Positions 17,627 through 27,097 of a stretch of DNA of 64,000 bases are shown piece by piece; position 1 is the stretch's first letter; each line of letters starts with the position of its first letter. The DNA is from Franconibacter pulveris DSM 19144 (GTDB lineage Bacteria; Pseudomonadota; Gammaproteobacteria; Enterobacterales; Enterobacteriaceae). The DNA lies in the NCBI GenBank assembly GCA_000621185.1, contig KK211221.1:248001-312000 (forward strand), read 5' to 3'. A program made the translations under genes and the position numbers. Under the pieces are notes generated by a model. It saw only the letters and a program-made list of their open reading frames with translations, searched no databases and was not told where the DNA came from.

Positions 17627-18479
17627 CCTGCAGAAATAACATCAGCGCTTGCGCCAACGCTTCGGGGGCTTCCTCCGCCATATGGTGCCCGCTCGGGATA
17701 GCCCCGCCCCGCACGTTGTCAGCCCAGTTTCGCCAGATAGCCAGCACATCGCCATAGAGATCGACCAGATCGTCTTTTTCCGACCACAGGCAGAGCGTCG
17801 GACAGCGGATTTTACGCCCCGCTGCGCGGTCCGCCGCCTCATGCTCGCGGTCAACCGTTAAACCGGCGCGGTAATCCTCAAGCATGCCGTGCACCGTTGC
17901 CGGGTCATGAATGGCGCGGTGAAAATCGGCGTACTCGTCGTCATTCATTTGCGCTGTCCGCCCGCCGTACCAGGCGTCCGGATCGGCCAGAATCGCCCGC
18001 TCCGGTTTCTCCTTTTGCGCGAAGAAAAACCAGTGATACCACTGTCGGGCGAACTTTTCGTTGCAGCGCTCCAGCGCCTCCAGAATCGGCACGCTGTCCA
18101 GCACCGCAAGGCGCGTGATGAGGTGGGGGAAATCGAGCGCCGCGCGGTAAGCGGTGTAGCTGCCCCGGTCATGGCCGACAATGGCGAAACGCGGGAAGCC
18201 CAGCGCTTGCATCAGTTCAACGCAGTCCTGCGCTTTCGCTCGTTTCGCGGAACCGGCGTGATCGGGCGTATCAACAGGCACAGAAGACTGCCCGAAGCCG
18301 CGCAGATCGGGGCAAACAACGGTGAACTGCTTCGCCAGCAGCGGTGCCACCTTCGACCAGGTCATATGGGTGCGCGGATGCCCGTGCAGCAGCAATACCG
18401 GCGGGCCGTTGCCGCCGTAGCGTACGTCCAGCGTGGCGTGGGTAACCGTGATTTTCTCATGAGTGAAGTCGTTAAACAT
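17619..18479 (-). CDS. Alpha/beta hydrolase of the haloacetate-dehalogenase (FAcD/DehH1) type
   Basis: A 286-residue alpha/beta-hydrolase. LLLHGHPRTHMTW forms the oxyanion region, and the nucleophile elbow is VGHDRGSY, so the nucleophile is Asp104 as in dehalogenases rather than Ser. RQWYHWFFFAQ (His149, Trp150) matches the halide-pocket His-Trp of fluoroacetate dehalogenases, and SGHHMAEEAPE near the end supplies the catalytic His. In known FAcD enzymes the elbow reads HDRG-x-R, with two Arg that hold the substrate carboxylate; here the second is Tyr108. The substrate is therefore probably not simple fluoroacetate. It lies between artJ and rlmC, which adjoin in K-12, so it is an insertion there. 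Confidence 0.82.
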   Translation of the reverse strand: MFNDFTHEKITVTHATLDVRYGGNGPPVLLLHGHPRTHMTWSKVAPLLAKQFTVVCPDLRGFGQSSVPVDTPDHAGSAKRAKAQDCVELMQALGFPRFAIVGHDRGSYTAYRAALDFPHLITRLAVLDSVPILEALERCNEKFARQWYHWFFFAQKEKPERAILADPDAWYGGRTAQMNDDEYADFHRAIHDPATVHGMLEDYRAGLTVDREHEAADRAAGRKIRCPTLCLWSEKDDLVDLYGDVLAIWRNWADNVRGGAIPSGHHMAEEAPEALAQALMLFLQEK

Positions 18480-18546
18480 CGCGTCTCTCTGCCAGGTTGG
18501 CCTGCAGAGAGTATAGGCCGCAACGGCAACCAGCGACGGCTGAGAC

Positions 18547-19674
18547 TTATTGTCGCACCAGCAGCGTTAACACTTCGTAATGCGCGGTATGCGGGAACAT
18601 ATCGAACAACTGCACGCGCAGGATGCGATAGCCTGTAAGCAGGCTGATATCTTTCGCCATCGTCTGCGCGTTACAGCTCGAGTACAGAATAAACGGCGGC
18701 GCCATGCGGCTTAAGTAGTCGCAAAGTTCCTGGCCGATACCGCGCCGCGGCGGGTTCACCACCACCAGATCGGGAGCGCTGCCCTGCTCTGTCGCAAACC
18801 GGGTGGAATCCAGCGCCTGGAAGCGCACATCCTTCAGCCCGAGCATATCGGCGGAGCGTGTGGCGCAGGCGATAGCCTCAGGGGCTATCTCGATCCCCGT
18901 AAGCGTCATCGCGGGCGTCGCGCAGTGCAGGCCAAAACCGCCCACGCCGCAAAAGAGATCCCACATATGCCGTACCGGCAACGCCCGCACCCAGTCGCGG
19001 GCGGTAGCATAGAGCTTACCGGCGACGTCCGGGTTGGTCTGGAAAAAGCTCTGCGGGCGGATCCAGAGCGGCACGCCATTGAAGTTTTCCGCCAGCGCCT
19101 GCTGCTCCGTCAGCCAAATCTCTTTCTCCCCTTCCATTATCGCCATATGCACCGGCTGAATATTCACGGAGATAACCTTAAGCTGCGGCAGTTGCGCCTG
19201 CAGCCAGGGCAGCGCGGCGCGCAGTTGCTCAAGCCTGGCTTCCGAACGCAGCACAAAGCGCAGCATCATGCCGCCGTCCAGCGTGCTTTGCGTGAGCAGC
19301 AGATACTTTAATTCGCCACGTTTACGCGCCACGTTATAAGGAGTTAACCCGGCGCGGGCGATAAAGGGCTTCAGCACGGCGAAAACGGCATAAAACGACG
19401 CGGGATAAAGCGCACAAGAGGTAAGATCCTCCGGCGTGCCGTCGCGGTGCAGCATGCCGAGCAGCGGTTTTTCCACGCTGCCGCTCACCACCATTTTGGC
19501 TTTATTGCGAAACGCCTCTTGCGGCCCGCTGACCGGCTCTGCCCATTCGCCCACGTGATGCTCCGCCAGCAGCTGGCGTAAATCATTCATTTTGGCGGTA
19601 AGCTGAGTCGCCATCGGCTGTTCAATCCAGGCGCAGGATCGGCAGCGCCCGGCATCAAAGAGTGCGCAGTGCAT
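18547..19674 (-). CDS. rlmC: 23S rRNA m5U747 methyltransferase RlmC
   Basis: A 375-residue SAM-dependent RNA methyltransferase of the RumA/TrmA type. The N-terminal [16 protein letters not shown] contains Cys3, Cys11 and Cys14 for the Fe-S cluster. The methyltransferase fold has [14 protein letters not shown] for [15 protein letters not shown], and [12 protein letters not shown] with the catalytic Cys. Product: 5-methyluridine 747 in 23S rRNA. Length and sequence fit E. coli RlmC (RumB). Confidence 0.97.
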   Translation of the reverse strand: MHCALFDAGRCRSCAWIEQPMATQLTAKMNDLRQLLAEHHVGEWAEPVSGPQEAFRNKAKMVVSGSVEKPLLGMLHRDGTPEDLTSCALYPASFYAVFAVLKPFIARAGLTPYNVARKRGELKYLLLTQSTLDGGMMLRFVLRSEARLEQLRAALPWLQAQLPQLKVISVNIQPVHMAIMEGEKEIWLTEQQALAENFNGVPLWIRPQSFFQTNPDVAGKLYATARDWVRALPVRHMWDLFCGVGGFGLHCATPAMTLTGIEIAPEAIACATRSADMLGLKDVRFQALDSTRFATEQGSAPDLVVVNPPRRGIGQELCDYLSRMAPPFILYSSCNAQTMAKDISLLTGYRILRVQLFDMFPHTAHYEVLTLLVRQ

Positions 19675-19727
19675 AGCAAAAAACCTTAAGGAAAACGCGG
19701 ACCGGCGATTCTATCACGCCTGGCGAA

Positions 19728-20201
19728 TTACTGTAGCTGGAAAAATCGTCGGCTGGGAGAGGGAACAAAGAGCAGAAAGAGCACCAGCAGGTCCGGCAAT
19801 TTTTGCATCACCAGGGAGCGGAAAATTTCCCGTTTCGACTCGCCGGCGATGCTGAAAAGCTCCGGATAGCCCCAGCCCAGAGAGGCAGCCCAGAGATAGC
19901 TGACGGCGACAATCTGGGTTAACAAATAAACCCAGCGTCCCCAACTTCGTCCTTTGAGAATGACGAACGCGCAGCGGAATTCCACGCAGAGCATCAGCAG
20001 ACTGCCAAGGAAAATCAGGGTCAGGCTCCAGGTCTGCACGCTGCGGTGGATAAAATCCATCGTGCCGCGCAGGCCGAGCAGGTTAAAAAGCAAAAGGAGA
20101 TCGACACACCGGGTGGTGATAATCGCTATTGCCGCCACCTGCACCAGCGTCGGGGCGTTCATTCTGGCATGTGAATTTCGCGGTTTGCTGAAAATGTCCA
20201 A
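19728..20201 (-). CDS. ybjO: Inner-membrane protein YbjO (DUF2593)
   Basis: A membrane protein of about 157 residues aligning with E. coli YbjO from SHARMNAPTLVQVAAIAI to the exact C-terminus SRRFFQLQ. Four hydrophobic stretches are visible, and YLWAASLGWGYPELFSI is strongly conserved. No function is known. The start is uncertain: no ATG lies at the expected place. A TTG at 20201 preceded by GAAGGCGAG gives the nearest length to the 162-residue E. coli protein; an ATG at 20162 would be shorter and one at 20255 adds an unlikely Arg-rich leader. It follows potI on the same strand. Confidence 0.85.
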   Translation of the reverse strand: MDIFSKPRNSHARMNAPTLVQVAAIAIITTRCVDLLLLFNLLGLRGTMDFIHRSVQTWSLTLIFLGSLLMLCVEFRCAFVILKGRSWGRWVYLLTQIVAVSYLWAASLGWGYPELFSIAGESKREIFRSLVMQKLPDLLVLFLLFVPSPSRRFFQLQ

Positions 20202-20275
20202 ATCTCGCCTTCCCTGTGATACAGCGCCGCGGCTCGCGCGGCGCTGAAGGCACATGATTGCAGATTTTAGGTCGC

Positions 20276-21121
20276 TCAGCTATGCCTTGCACGCTGGATA
20301 TCGCGCAGTCGCTGCTTTTCTGCCCGGGCCATAAAGAACCAGGCGATAAGTCCGATTATTCCGACCACGCCGAGGATAATCGACGCCAGGGCGTTGATCT
20401 CCGGATTCACCCCCATGCGGACGCTGGAGAAAACCAGCATCGGCAGCGTGGTGGCGCCGGGGCCGGAGACAAAGCTTGCGATAACCAGATCGTCCAGCGA
20501 AAGCGTAAAGGCCAGCAGCCAGCCGGAAACAATCGCCGGCATGATCATCGGCAGCGTGATGACGAAAAAAACCTTCAGCGGCGTAGCGCCAAGATCCATC
20601 GCCGCTTCCTCAATGGAACGATCCAGTTCGCGCAGGCGGGAGCTAATCACCACCGAAACATAGGCGGTACAGAACGTGACGTGCGCCAGCCAGATGGTGA
20701 GCATGCCGCGGTCCGAAGGCCAGCCGATGGCGTGGCCCATCGCCACAAACAGCAGCAGCAGCGACAGACCGGTAATGACATCGGGCATCACCAGCGGCGC
20801 CGTCAGCATAAAAGCGAAACCGTTTGAGCCGCGAAAGCGGCCAAACCGCACCATCACCACCGCCGCGATAGTCCCCAGCACCACCGCCATCGTCGCTGCG
20901 CAGGCGGCGATGGTCAGGCTCAGCGTCACGGCGCTTATCATCGCCGAGTCCTGGAACAGCTCGCTGTACCAGCGCGTCGACCACCCCGCCCAGACCGTGA
21001 CCAGCTTCGAGCTGTTAAAGGAGTAAACTACCAGCATCAGCATCGGCGCATACAGGAATGTAAAGCCGATGATAAGGATCAGGATGCGCCAGGGAGAACG
21101 CACAACAGGCAGATTATTCAT
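20276..21121 (-). CDS. potI: Putrescine ABC transporter permease PotI
   Basis: A 281-residue inner-membrane permease with six hydrophobic helices. The EAA coupling loop is EEAAMDLGATPLKVFFVITL near residue 165. It pairs with PotH to form the putrescine channel. Its start overlaps the end of potH by 4 bases (ATGA), marking translational coupling in the potFGHI operon. Confidence 0.97.
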   Translation of the reverse strand: MNNLPVVRSPWRILILIIGFTFLYAPMLMLVVYSFNSSKLVTVWAGWSTRWYSELFQDSAMISAVTLSLTIAACAATMAVVLGTIAAVVMVRFGRFRGSNGFAFMLTAPLVMPDVITGLSLLLLFVAMGHAIGWPSDRGMLTIWLAHVTFCTAYVSVVISSRLRELDRSIEEAAMDLGATPLKVFFVITLPMIMPAIVSGWLLAFTLSLDDLVIASFVSGPGATTLPMLVFSSVRMGVNPEINALASIILGVVGIIGLIAWFFMARAEKQRLRDIQRARHS

Positions 21122-22083
21122 GCGTGGTCCCCCATGGTTTTGTTCTGATACTTATGGAACCACATGATAGGCACGATCAGCACCACCAGCATGGTTATCG
21201 CTACCGCCGACGCCACCGGCCAGTCGCGGTTATTAAAGAACTCCTGCCAGAGGACCCGGCCAATCATAATGCTGTCCGGACCGCCCAGCAGTTCCGGGAT
21301 AACAAATTCGCCTACCGCCGGAATAAACACCAGCATGGAGCCGGCGATAATCCCGCCTTTGGTCAGCGGCACAATCACGCTGAAGAACGTTTTCAGCGGA
21401 CGGGCGCCGAGATCCAGCGAGGCTTCCACCAGCGAGTAGTCGATACGCGTCAGCGCGGTGTAAATCGGCAGCACCATAAACGGCAGATAGGCGTAAACGA
21501 TGCCGATATAAACCGCGAGGTTGGTATGCAGGATGGTTAACGGCTGATCGATAACGCCGAGCCACAGCAGCACGTTATTCAGAATGCCGTTCTCTTTGAG
21601 AATGCCCATCCAGGCGTAGACGCGAATAAGAAACGACGTCCACGACGGCAGGATAACCAGCAGCAGCAGAATGTTGCGCGTGGACGGTTTGCTGTGGGCC
21701 ACGGCCCAGGCGAGCGGATAGCCGAGCAGCAGACAGCAAATTGTCGAAACCGCCGCCACCTGCAACGACTGCAGGTACGCCTCATAATAAAGCGGATCGT
21801 CCGTTAGCTGCAGGAAGTTGGCGAAGTTGAGCAGAATCGAAGCCTGCCCCTCTTCCCAACTCACCAGATCCGTATAGGGCGGAATAGCACGCGCCATCTC
21901 CGCCAGGCTGATTTTAAATACAATCAGAAACGGCAGCAGAAAGAGCAAAATTAACCACAGGTAAGGCAGCGCGATAACCAGCTTACGGCCATGGGCCATC
22001 TGCAGGCGAGCGAGCCAGAGCTTAGCGCCGCCGGGCTTCACGTCGGCGACAGGTTCGCCGTGGCGTTCAAACGTACTACTCAT
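21118..22083 (-). CDS. potH: Putrescine ABC transporter permease PotH
   Basis: A 321-residue permease. A long cytoplasmic N-terminus (about 35 residues) comes before the first helix, as in E. coli. The coupling loop is EASLDLGARPLKTFFSVIVP near residue 215. It starts 9 bases after potG. Complete and without oddities. Confidence 0.97.
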   Translation of the reverse strand: MSSTFERHGEPVADVKPGGAKLWLARLQMAHGRKLVIALPYLWLILLFLLPFLIVFKISLAEMARAIPPYTDLVSWEEGQASILLNFANFLQLTDDPLYYEAYLQSLQVAAVSTICCLLLGYPLAWAVAHSKPSTRNILLLLVILPSWTSFLIRVYAWMGILKENGILNNVLLWLGVIDQPLTILHTNLAVYIGIVYAYLPFMVLPIYTALTRIDYSLVEASLDLGARPLKTFFSVIVPLTKGGIIAGSMLVFIPAVGEFVIPELLGGPDSIMIGRVLWQEFFNNRDWPVASAVAITMLVVLIVPIMWFHKYQNKTMGDHA

Positions 22084-22092
22084 TTCGCCTCC

Positions 22093-23226
22093 TTAAACCG
22101 TCAGAACCACGCAGCTGTCCGCATCCCAGCAGAGGCGAACTTCATCGCCCCAGGTCGGCGCGCCTTTGCGATAGCGGTGATCGTTCTGAAGCTGGGCGCT
22201 GATCATCTGCCCGCTTTTGAGCCGTACATGATAAATAGAGAGGTCGCCAAGGTAGGCGATGTGCACTACTTCGCCCACCGCAAAGTTGTAGCCATCCGCA
22301 GGCGGTTCGTCGCAGAGCATCACTTTTTCCGGGCGCAGCGCGACATAAACCGGCACGCCGTCCACGACCGACGCGTCCGGGTCCACTTTCAGCGGATGAA
22401 GCAGGCCGGGCGAATCGATCACCAGACCATCTTCCTGGCGCGCTTTCAGCAGCCCCTCGAAGACGTTGACCGAGCCGATAAATTCCGCGCTGTAGCGGGT
22501 GGTGGGATGTTCATAGATCTCTTCCGGCTCGCCGATTTGCACAAACTTGCCGCGGTTCATGATGGCGATGCGGCCCGCCATGGTCATCGCCTCTTCCTGA
22601 TCGTGGGTCACCATTACGCAGGTCACGCCCACGCGCTCCAGAATATCCACCACTTCGAGCTGCATGCGGTCGCGCAGCTTCTTATCCAGCGCGCCCATGG
22701 GTTCGTCAAGCAGCAGCAGTTTCGGGCGTTTCGCCAGGCTGCGGGCGAGCGCCACGCGCTGGCGCTGGCCGCCAGAGAGCTGGTGCGGCTTGCGTTTGGC
22801 GAACTCCTGCATATGCACGAGACTTAACATCTCCTGCACACGGCTGGCGATTTCCGCTTTCGGCAGTTTGTCCTGCTTAAGGCCGAAGGCGATGTTTTGC
22901 TCCACGGTCATATGCGGGAAGAGCGCGTACGACTGGAACATCATGTTGATGGGCCGCTGATAGGGCGGCACATGGGAGAGGTCGACGCCATCCAGCATGA
23001 TCTGCCCGGTGGTCGGTTGCTCAAAACCCGCCAGCATGCGCAGCAGCGTGGATTTGCCGCAGCCGGAGGCGCCAAGCAGAGCGAAAATTTCGCCTTTATA
23101 AATGGTGAGGCTGACATCGTCTACGGCGTGCTGGCCGTCGAAGGATTTGGTCAGGTTGCGGATTTCCAGCAGCGGGGTAAGCGCCTTGCGGGTTTTCGCC
23201 TGGGGGCGAGGGGTAGCATCAGTCAC
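22093..23226 (-). CDS. potG: Putrescine ABC transporter ATP-binding subunit PotG
   Basis: A 377-residue ABC ATPase, the exact E. coli length. Walker A is LLGASGCGKSTLLRML, the Q-loop MMFQSYALFPHM, the signature LSGGQRQRVALARSLA, Walker B LLLLDEPMGALDK and the H-loop MVTHDQ. The C-terminal TOBE domain (from about 290) is present. I chose the GTG at 23226: GGAGAG lies upstream and the N-terminus TDATPRPQAKTRKALTPLLE then matches E. coli. A hairpin lies between it and potF. Confidence 0.96.
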   Translation of the reverse strand: MTDATPRPQAKTRKALTPLLEIRNLTKSFDGQHAVDDVSLTIYKGEIFALLGASGCGKSTLLRMLAGFEQPTTGQIMLDGVDLSHVPPYQRPINMMFQSYALFPHMTVEQNIAFGLKQDKLPKAEIASRVQEMLSLVHMQEFAKRKPHQLSGGQRQRVALARSLAKRPKLLLLDEPMGALDKKLRDRMQLEVVDILERVGVTCVMVTHDQEEAMTMAGRIAIMNRGKFVQIGEPEEIYEHPTTRYSAEFIGSVNVFEGLLKARQEDGLVIDSPGLLHPLKVDPDASVVDGVPVYVALRPEKVMLCDEPPADGYNFAVGEVVHIAYLGDLSIYHVRLKSGQMISAQLQNDHRYRKGAPTWGDEVRLCWDADSCVVLTV

Positions 23227-23278
23227 GATTTGCTCTCCGGCAAAACAATAAAACGGTGCGGGCAATGCCGCACAAACG

Positions 23279-23309
23279 TCTGGACAGAGGCTTGCGACCT
23301 CTGTCCAGA
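23279..23309 (-). repeat. 12-bp perfect hairpin between potF and potG
   Basis: TCTGGACAGAGG and CCTCTGTCCAGA are exact reverse complements around a 7-base loop. No T-run follows on the minus strand. It stands just after the periplasmic-binding-protein gene and before the ATPase gene, the usual place for a hairpin that protects the upstream mRNA part from 3' decay and so raises the binding protein over the membrane subunits. Confidence 0.7.
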
Positions 23310-23357
23310 AGGGGCGTTAACGCCCGGAGCGGTACCGTTACGCAAAAGCTGGTTTAT

Positions 23358-24470
23358 TTATTTACCACTTTTCACTTTAGTCCACGCGCGGGTTCTTACG
23401 CGGTCAATCTTCGGCTCCTGCACCTTAAGTGTGAAGAGCTTGGCAAATACATCGGCAGGCGGGTAGATGCCCGGGTTGTCGCGCACCTCTTTGCTCACAA
23501 GCGGCGTGGCGGCCTTGTTGCCGCTGGCGTAATAAACGTGGTCGCTGATGTGAGCCATTACATCCGGGCGCATCAGGTAGTTGAGGAACTGATAGGCTTC
23601 ATCGGTGTTTTTGGCGTCTTTCGGCATGGCGAAAACGTCAAAGAAGGCGAGCGCCCCCTCTTTCGGGATGGTGTAGGAGATATTCACGCCATTCTTCGCT
23701 TCTTTGGCGCGGTTAGCCGCTTGCCATACGTCCCCTGCCCAGCCGATAGCGACGCAAATGTCGCCATTCGCCAGATCGTTGATGTATTGAGAGGAATGGA
23801 AGTAGCGAATGTTCGGGCGCAGCTTCAGCAGTAGATCGGTAGCAGGACCGGTATAGTCATCCGCTTTGGTGCTGTTCGGGTCTTTGCCCAGGTAGTTCAG
23901 CACGGTGGCGAAAATTTCTTCCGGGGCGTCCAGGAAAGAGACGCCGCAGCTTTTCAGCTTAGCGAGATTTTCCGGCTTCAGCACCAGATCCCAGCTGTTC
24001 AACGGCACGTCGGCGCCAAGCGCCGCTTTGACTTTATCGACGTTATAACCAATACCGGTGGTCGCCCAGAGGTAAGGCATGGCGTATTTGTTATCCGGGT
24101 CGTGTTTCGCGACCAGCTTGAGAATCTCCGGATCGAGGTTTTTCCAGTTCGGCAGCTTGCTCTTATCGAGCGGCTGGAAGACGCCTGCCGTAAGCTGGCG
24201 CTCCAGGAAGCTTGCGGAAGGGACGACGAGGTCAAAGCCGGTGCTGCCCGCCATCAGTTTTCCTTCAAGCACCTCGTTGGAATCGAACACGTCGTAAACC
24301 ACTTTAATACCGGTCTCTTTGGTGAAGTTTTCGACCGTATCCGGTGCAATATAATCAGACCAGTTATATACATGCAGCGTCTTTTGTTCGGCCGCCATGG
24401 CGGTGGCGGAACATGCCATCAGCACACCGGCAACCACACCCGACAACCATTTTTTACCTTGGGTGGACAT
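23358..24470 (-). CDS. potF: Periplasmic putrescine-binding protein PotF
   Basis: A 370-residue binding protein with a Sec signal peptide ([20 protein letters not shown] up to Ala-Met-Ala-Ala) and the mature start [26 protein letters not shown] contains the aromatic and Ser/Asp ligands for the amine, and [16 protein letters not shown] is also part of the pocket. It delivers putrescine to PotGHI. The ATG at 24470 has AAGGA about 8 bases upstream; a longer reading to 24527 lacks a sensible signal peptide. First gene of the operon. Confidence 0.97.
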   Translation of the reverse strand: MSTQGKKWLSGVVAGVLMACSATAMAAEQKTLHVYNWSDYIAPDTVENFTKETGIKVVYDVFDSNEVLEGKLMAGSTGFDLVVPSASFLERQLTAGVFQPLDKSKLPNWKNLDPEILKLVAKHDPDNKYAMPYLWATTGIGYNVDKVKAALGADVPLNSWDLVLKPENLAKLKSCGVSFLDAPEEIFATVLNYLGKDPNSTKADDYTGPATDLLLKLRPNIRYFHSSQYINDLANGDICVAIGWAGDVWQAANRAKEAKNGVNISYTIPKEGALAFFDVFAMPKDAKNTDEAYQFLNYLMRPDVMAHISDHVYYASGNKAATPLVSKEVRDNPGIYPPADVFAKLFTLKVQEPKIDRVRTRAWTKVKSGK

Positions 24471-24824
24471 ATCTGTTTCCTTCTGAATAAAGGGTAAAAG
24501 CCCGTTGAGCGAGCTAAATTTACGCATTTAGACATATGCAAAAATCATGCATATCTGTTCACCTGCACAGAAAAAGGACCGGAGGACCTTCGGCAGACGT
24601 TGCACGCTTTTCAAGCCAGCGCAAGGATAACTGTAGCCCGGTCCCGAGGCTATAGCCCGGTATAAAAAACGCCTTTTATCAATTTTTTAGGCTGAATCGC
24701 TCTATGTGATAAGCCAAACTGGCGGTTGAAGCGGTGAAAAATGCTTTAAGAAGAGGCTGAGGACAGAATAAAAAGTCAAATTTAGCAGCCGCCCTGGTGG
24801 CGACTGCGCTAATAAGAGGCGGGC
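24471..24824. other. Intergenic region between ybjN and potF
   Basis: This 354-base stretch carries the potF promoter and the 3' end of the ybjN transcript. I find no ORF worth calling. It is AT-rich in its middle third (24660-24780). The only clear structure is the hairpin near 24785-24807. Confidence 0.5.
24785..24807 (-). terminator. Probable terminator of the ybjC-nfsA-rimK-ybjN operon
   Basis: On the minus strand GCAGTCGCC pairs with GGCGGCTGC (one mismatch) around a 5-base loop, 18 bases beyond the ybjN stop. It is followed by an A/T-rich tract containing five T. The T-run is not directly joined to the stem. Confidence 0.4.
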
Positions 24825-25304
24825 TCAGTGAAGAAAATGGTTATTCACTACGCGGTCGCTTTTTTCCTCTTCTTCCGGTGTGTAAAGCAACTGCTGCGCG
24901 CGGGCTTCCAGAATCACCATGGAGATCTGCTGTTCGCTCTGGCGGAAGAAAGCGGCGAACTGCTCTTCGCTGACGCCCACCTGGGCATGCAACGCCTGGC
25001 AGACGACGAGTTTGGGCAGGTTATCATCCTGAATATCGAGAAACGCTTTTAGCGTCAGCGAACCGGCGTTAATGGCGGAGAGATCCGCAGCCACCGCCAG
25101 CAGCGCCGAAGGCTTGACTTCCGCCATGGCGGAAAAGAGCACCACGTTATCGAGCAGATCGATCTTCGCGTCGAAAACACCGTCGAAATCCTGCATGTGA
25201 GGAAGGTGCAGCGCCTGACAGGTATCGCACTCGAAGAAGCTCACGCCGAGACGATCGAGCCAGCGGCGCAGGGTGTCCAGAGTCGGGACGACGAGTGAAT
25301 GCAT
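24825..25304 (-). CDS. ybjN: YbjN-domain protein (sensory transduction regulator family)
   Basis: A 159-residue cytoplasmic protein matching E. coli YbjN (158 residues) from SLVVPTLDTLRRWLDRLGVS to NHFLH. In E. coli YbjN affects motility, biofilm and stress tolerance by an unknown route. I prefer the ATG at 25304 to one at 25373, because the region between is not conserved. Last gene of the ybjC-nfsA-rimK-ybjN operon, 84 bases after rimK. Confidence 0.94.
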   Translation of the reverse strand: MHSLVVPTLDTLRRWLDRLGVSFFECDTCQALHLPHMQDFDGVFDAKIDLLDNVVLFSAMAEVKPSALLAVAADLSAINAGSLTLKAFLDIQDDNLPKLVVCQALHAQVGVSEEQFAAFFRQSEQQISMVILEARAQQLLYTPEEEEKSDRVVNNHFLH

Positions 25305-25388
25305 AAAACCGGATACCTCTTTCAGTAACGATAAAATCAAAAGAGGATAGCTTACGCAAATTCCTCCTTCCATACCATGATTAGCCGC

Positions 25389-26291
25389 TTATCCGCCCAT
25401 TTTCAGGCAAAAGTCGGAATTCGCATGCCGCTCTACCCACTCAATCATCCTGGATGCGACATCAATGCCGGTGGTGTTTTCAATGCCCTCCAGCCCCGGC
25501 GAGGCGTTGACCTCCATCACCAGCGGCCCGCGCTCGGCGCGAAGAATATCGACGCCCGCTACATCCAACCCCAGCGTGCGCGCCGCCCGCTGGGCGATTT
25601 CACGCTCTTCAGGCGAGATATCGGCAATGCGCGCCACCCCGCCGCGGTGCAGGTTGGAGCGAAAATCGCCCTCTTTCGCCTGCCGCTCAATGGCCGCTAC
25701 CACGCTGTCGCCCACCACCAGACAGCGTATATCCCGCCCTTTCGCTTCCTTTATATACTCCTGCACCAGAATATGGGCGTTCAACCCGCGGAAGGCGTCA
25801 ATCACACTTTCCGCCGCCTGGCGCGTTTCCGCCAGCACCACGCCGATGCCCTGTGTGCCTTCCACCAGCTTGACCACCAGCGGCGCGCCGCCCACCATGT
25901 CTATCAGGTCGCTGGTGTCATCCGGCGAATGCGCAATGCCGGTCAAAGGCAGGTCAATGCCCTGACGCGCCAGCAGTTGTAGTGAGCGCAGCTTATCGCG
26001 CGCGCGAGTGATAGCCACCGATTCGTTCAGCGGGTAGCTGCCGAGCATTTCAAACTGGCGAAGCACGGCGGTGCCGTAGAAGGTGATGGCGGAACCGATG
26101 CGGGGAATGACTGCATCATAATGGGGCAACTGGCGCCCTTTGTAGTGCATGGCCGAGGCCGCCGGGTTAATAGTCATATAGCATGACAGCGGGTCGAGGA
26201 TCTCAACCTGATGGCCGCGGCGCATGGCCGCTTCACGCAGGCGTTTACACGAATAGAGCGTACCATCCCGGGACAAAATGGCGATTTTCAC
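25389..26291 (-). CDS. rimK: Ribosomal protein S6--L-glutamate ligase RimK
   Basis: A 300-residue ATP-grasp enzyme that adds glutamates to the C-terminus of ribosomal protein S6 and also makes poly-alpha-glutamate. The ATP-grasp features are [19 protein letters not shown] near residue 138, the nucleotide-binding [19 protein letters not shown], and the metal-binding [13 protein letters not shown] near 258. It begins with GTG (26291), as in E. coli, behind AGGTGCAGG. Confidence 0.97.
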   Translation of the reverse strand: MKIAILSRDGTLYSCKRLREAAMRRGHQVEILDPLSCYMTINPAASAMHYKGRQLPHYDAVIPRIGSAITFYGTAVLRQFEMLGSYPLNESVAITRARDKLRSLQLLARQGIDLPLTGIAHSPDDTSDLIDMVGGAPLVVKLVEGTQGIGVVLAETRQAAESVIDAFRGLNAHILVQEYIKEAKGRDIRCLVVGDSVVAAIERQAKEGDFRSNLHRGGVARIADISPEEREIAQRAARTLGLDVAGVDILRAERGPLVMEVNASPGLEGIENTTGIDVASRMIEWVERHANSDFCLKMGG

Positions 26292-26374
26292 CCTGCACCT
26301 CTCTGAACAAACGTAAATGCCCGCGTATCATACACCCCCCGCGTTTCGCAACGAAGGGGGAGGCGTCAAAAGGG

Positions 26375-27097
26375 TTAACGTGTTGCCCAGCCCTGCTTAT
26401 GCAGGTAATCGAGAATAAAAGGACGGCTCTCTTTGATAATGGTGCGACGGATATGATCGCTCCAGGTATCGCGACGGGTATTGCTGCCGCGGCTAAGGTA
26501 GTAGTGCGCCAGTTCCTCGTCATAGCGGGCAAGCGTCGCCTCGTCTACCGGCTGATAGTGGTTTTCATGCACCACCAGCGAGGCGGGCAGACGCGGCTTC
26601 ACCTGCGGGTCATCCGCCGGCCAGCCGAGGCACAGGCCGAACAGCGGCAGCACATGCTTTGGCAGCTTAAGCAGCTCGGTTACCGCCTCGATGCTGTTGC
26701 GAATGCCGCCGATATAAACGCCGCCTAACCCTAAAGACTCGGCCGCCGTCAGGGCGTTTTGTCCCATCATCGCGGTATCCACCACGCCCAGCAGCAGCTG
26801 TTCGGCAAGCCCGAGCTGCGCGTCCGGGCAAATTTGCAGATGGCGATTGAAGTCAGCGCAGAAGACCCAGAACTCCGCCGCCTGAGCCACATGCTGCTGG
26901 CCGCCGGTCAGCGTCACCAGCTTTTCACGCAGCGCCGTATCGGTAACGCGAATAATTGAACTGCACTGCAGGAAGCTCGAGCTTGATGCAGCCTGGGCGC
27001 TGGCGATAATCGCTTCACGCTGGGCTTCGGTGATCGGTTCGTCGGTGTAGTGGCGAATGGAACGGTGGGCGCGTAAAAGATCAATGGTCGGCGTCAT
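26375..27097 (-). CDS. nfsA: Oxygen-insensitive NADPH nitroreductase NfsA
   Basis: A 240-residue FMN flavoprotein that reduces nitroaromatics and quinones by two electrons using NADPH. RAHRSIRHYTDEPI is the FMN phosphate site, LGLGGVYIGGIRNS and LFGLCLGWP are nitroreductase signatures, and SRGSNTRRDTWSDHI contains the Arg residues for NADPH binding in NfsA. In E. coli it belongs to the SoxRS regulon together with ybjC and rimK. Its first 17 bases overlap ybjC. Confidence 0.97.
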   Translation of the reverse strand: MTPTIDLLRAHRSIRHYTDEPITEAQREAIIASAQAASSSSFLQCSSIIRVTDTALREKLVTLTGGQQHVAQAAEFWVFCADFNRHLQICPDAQLGLAEQLLLGVVDTAMMGQNALTAAESLGLGGVYIGGIRNSIEAVTELLKLPKHVLPLFGLCLGWPADDPQVKPRLPASLVVHENHYQPVDEATLARYDEELAHYYLSRGSNTRRDTWSDHIRRTIIKESRPFILDYLHKQGWATR

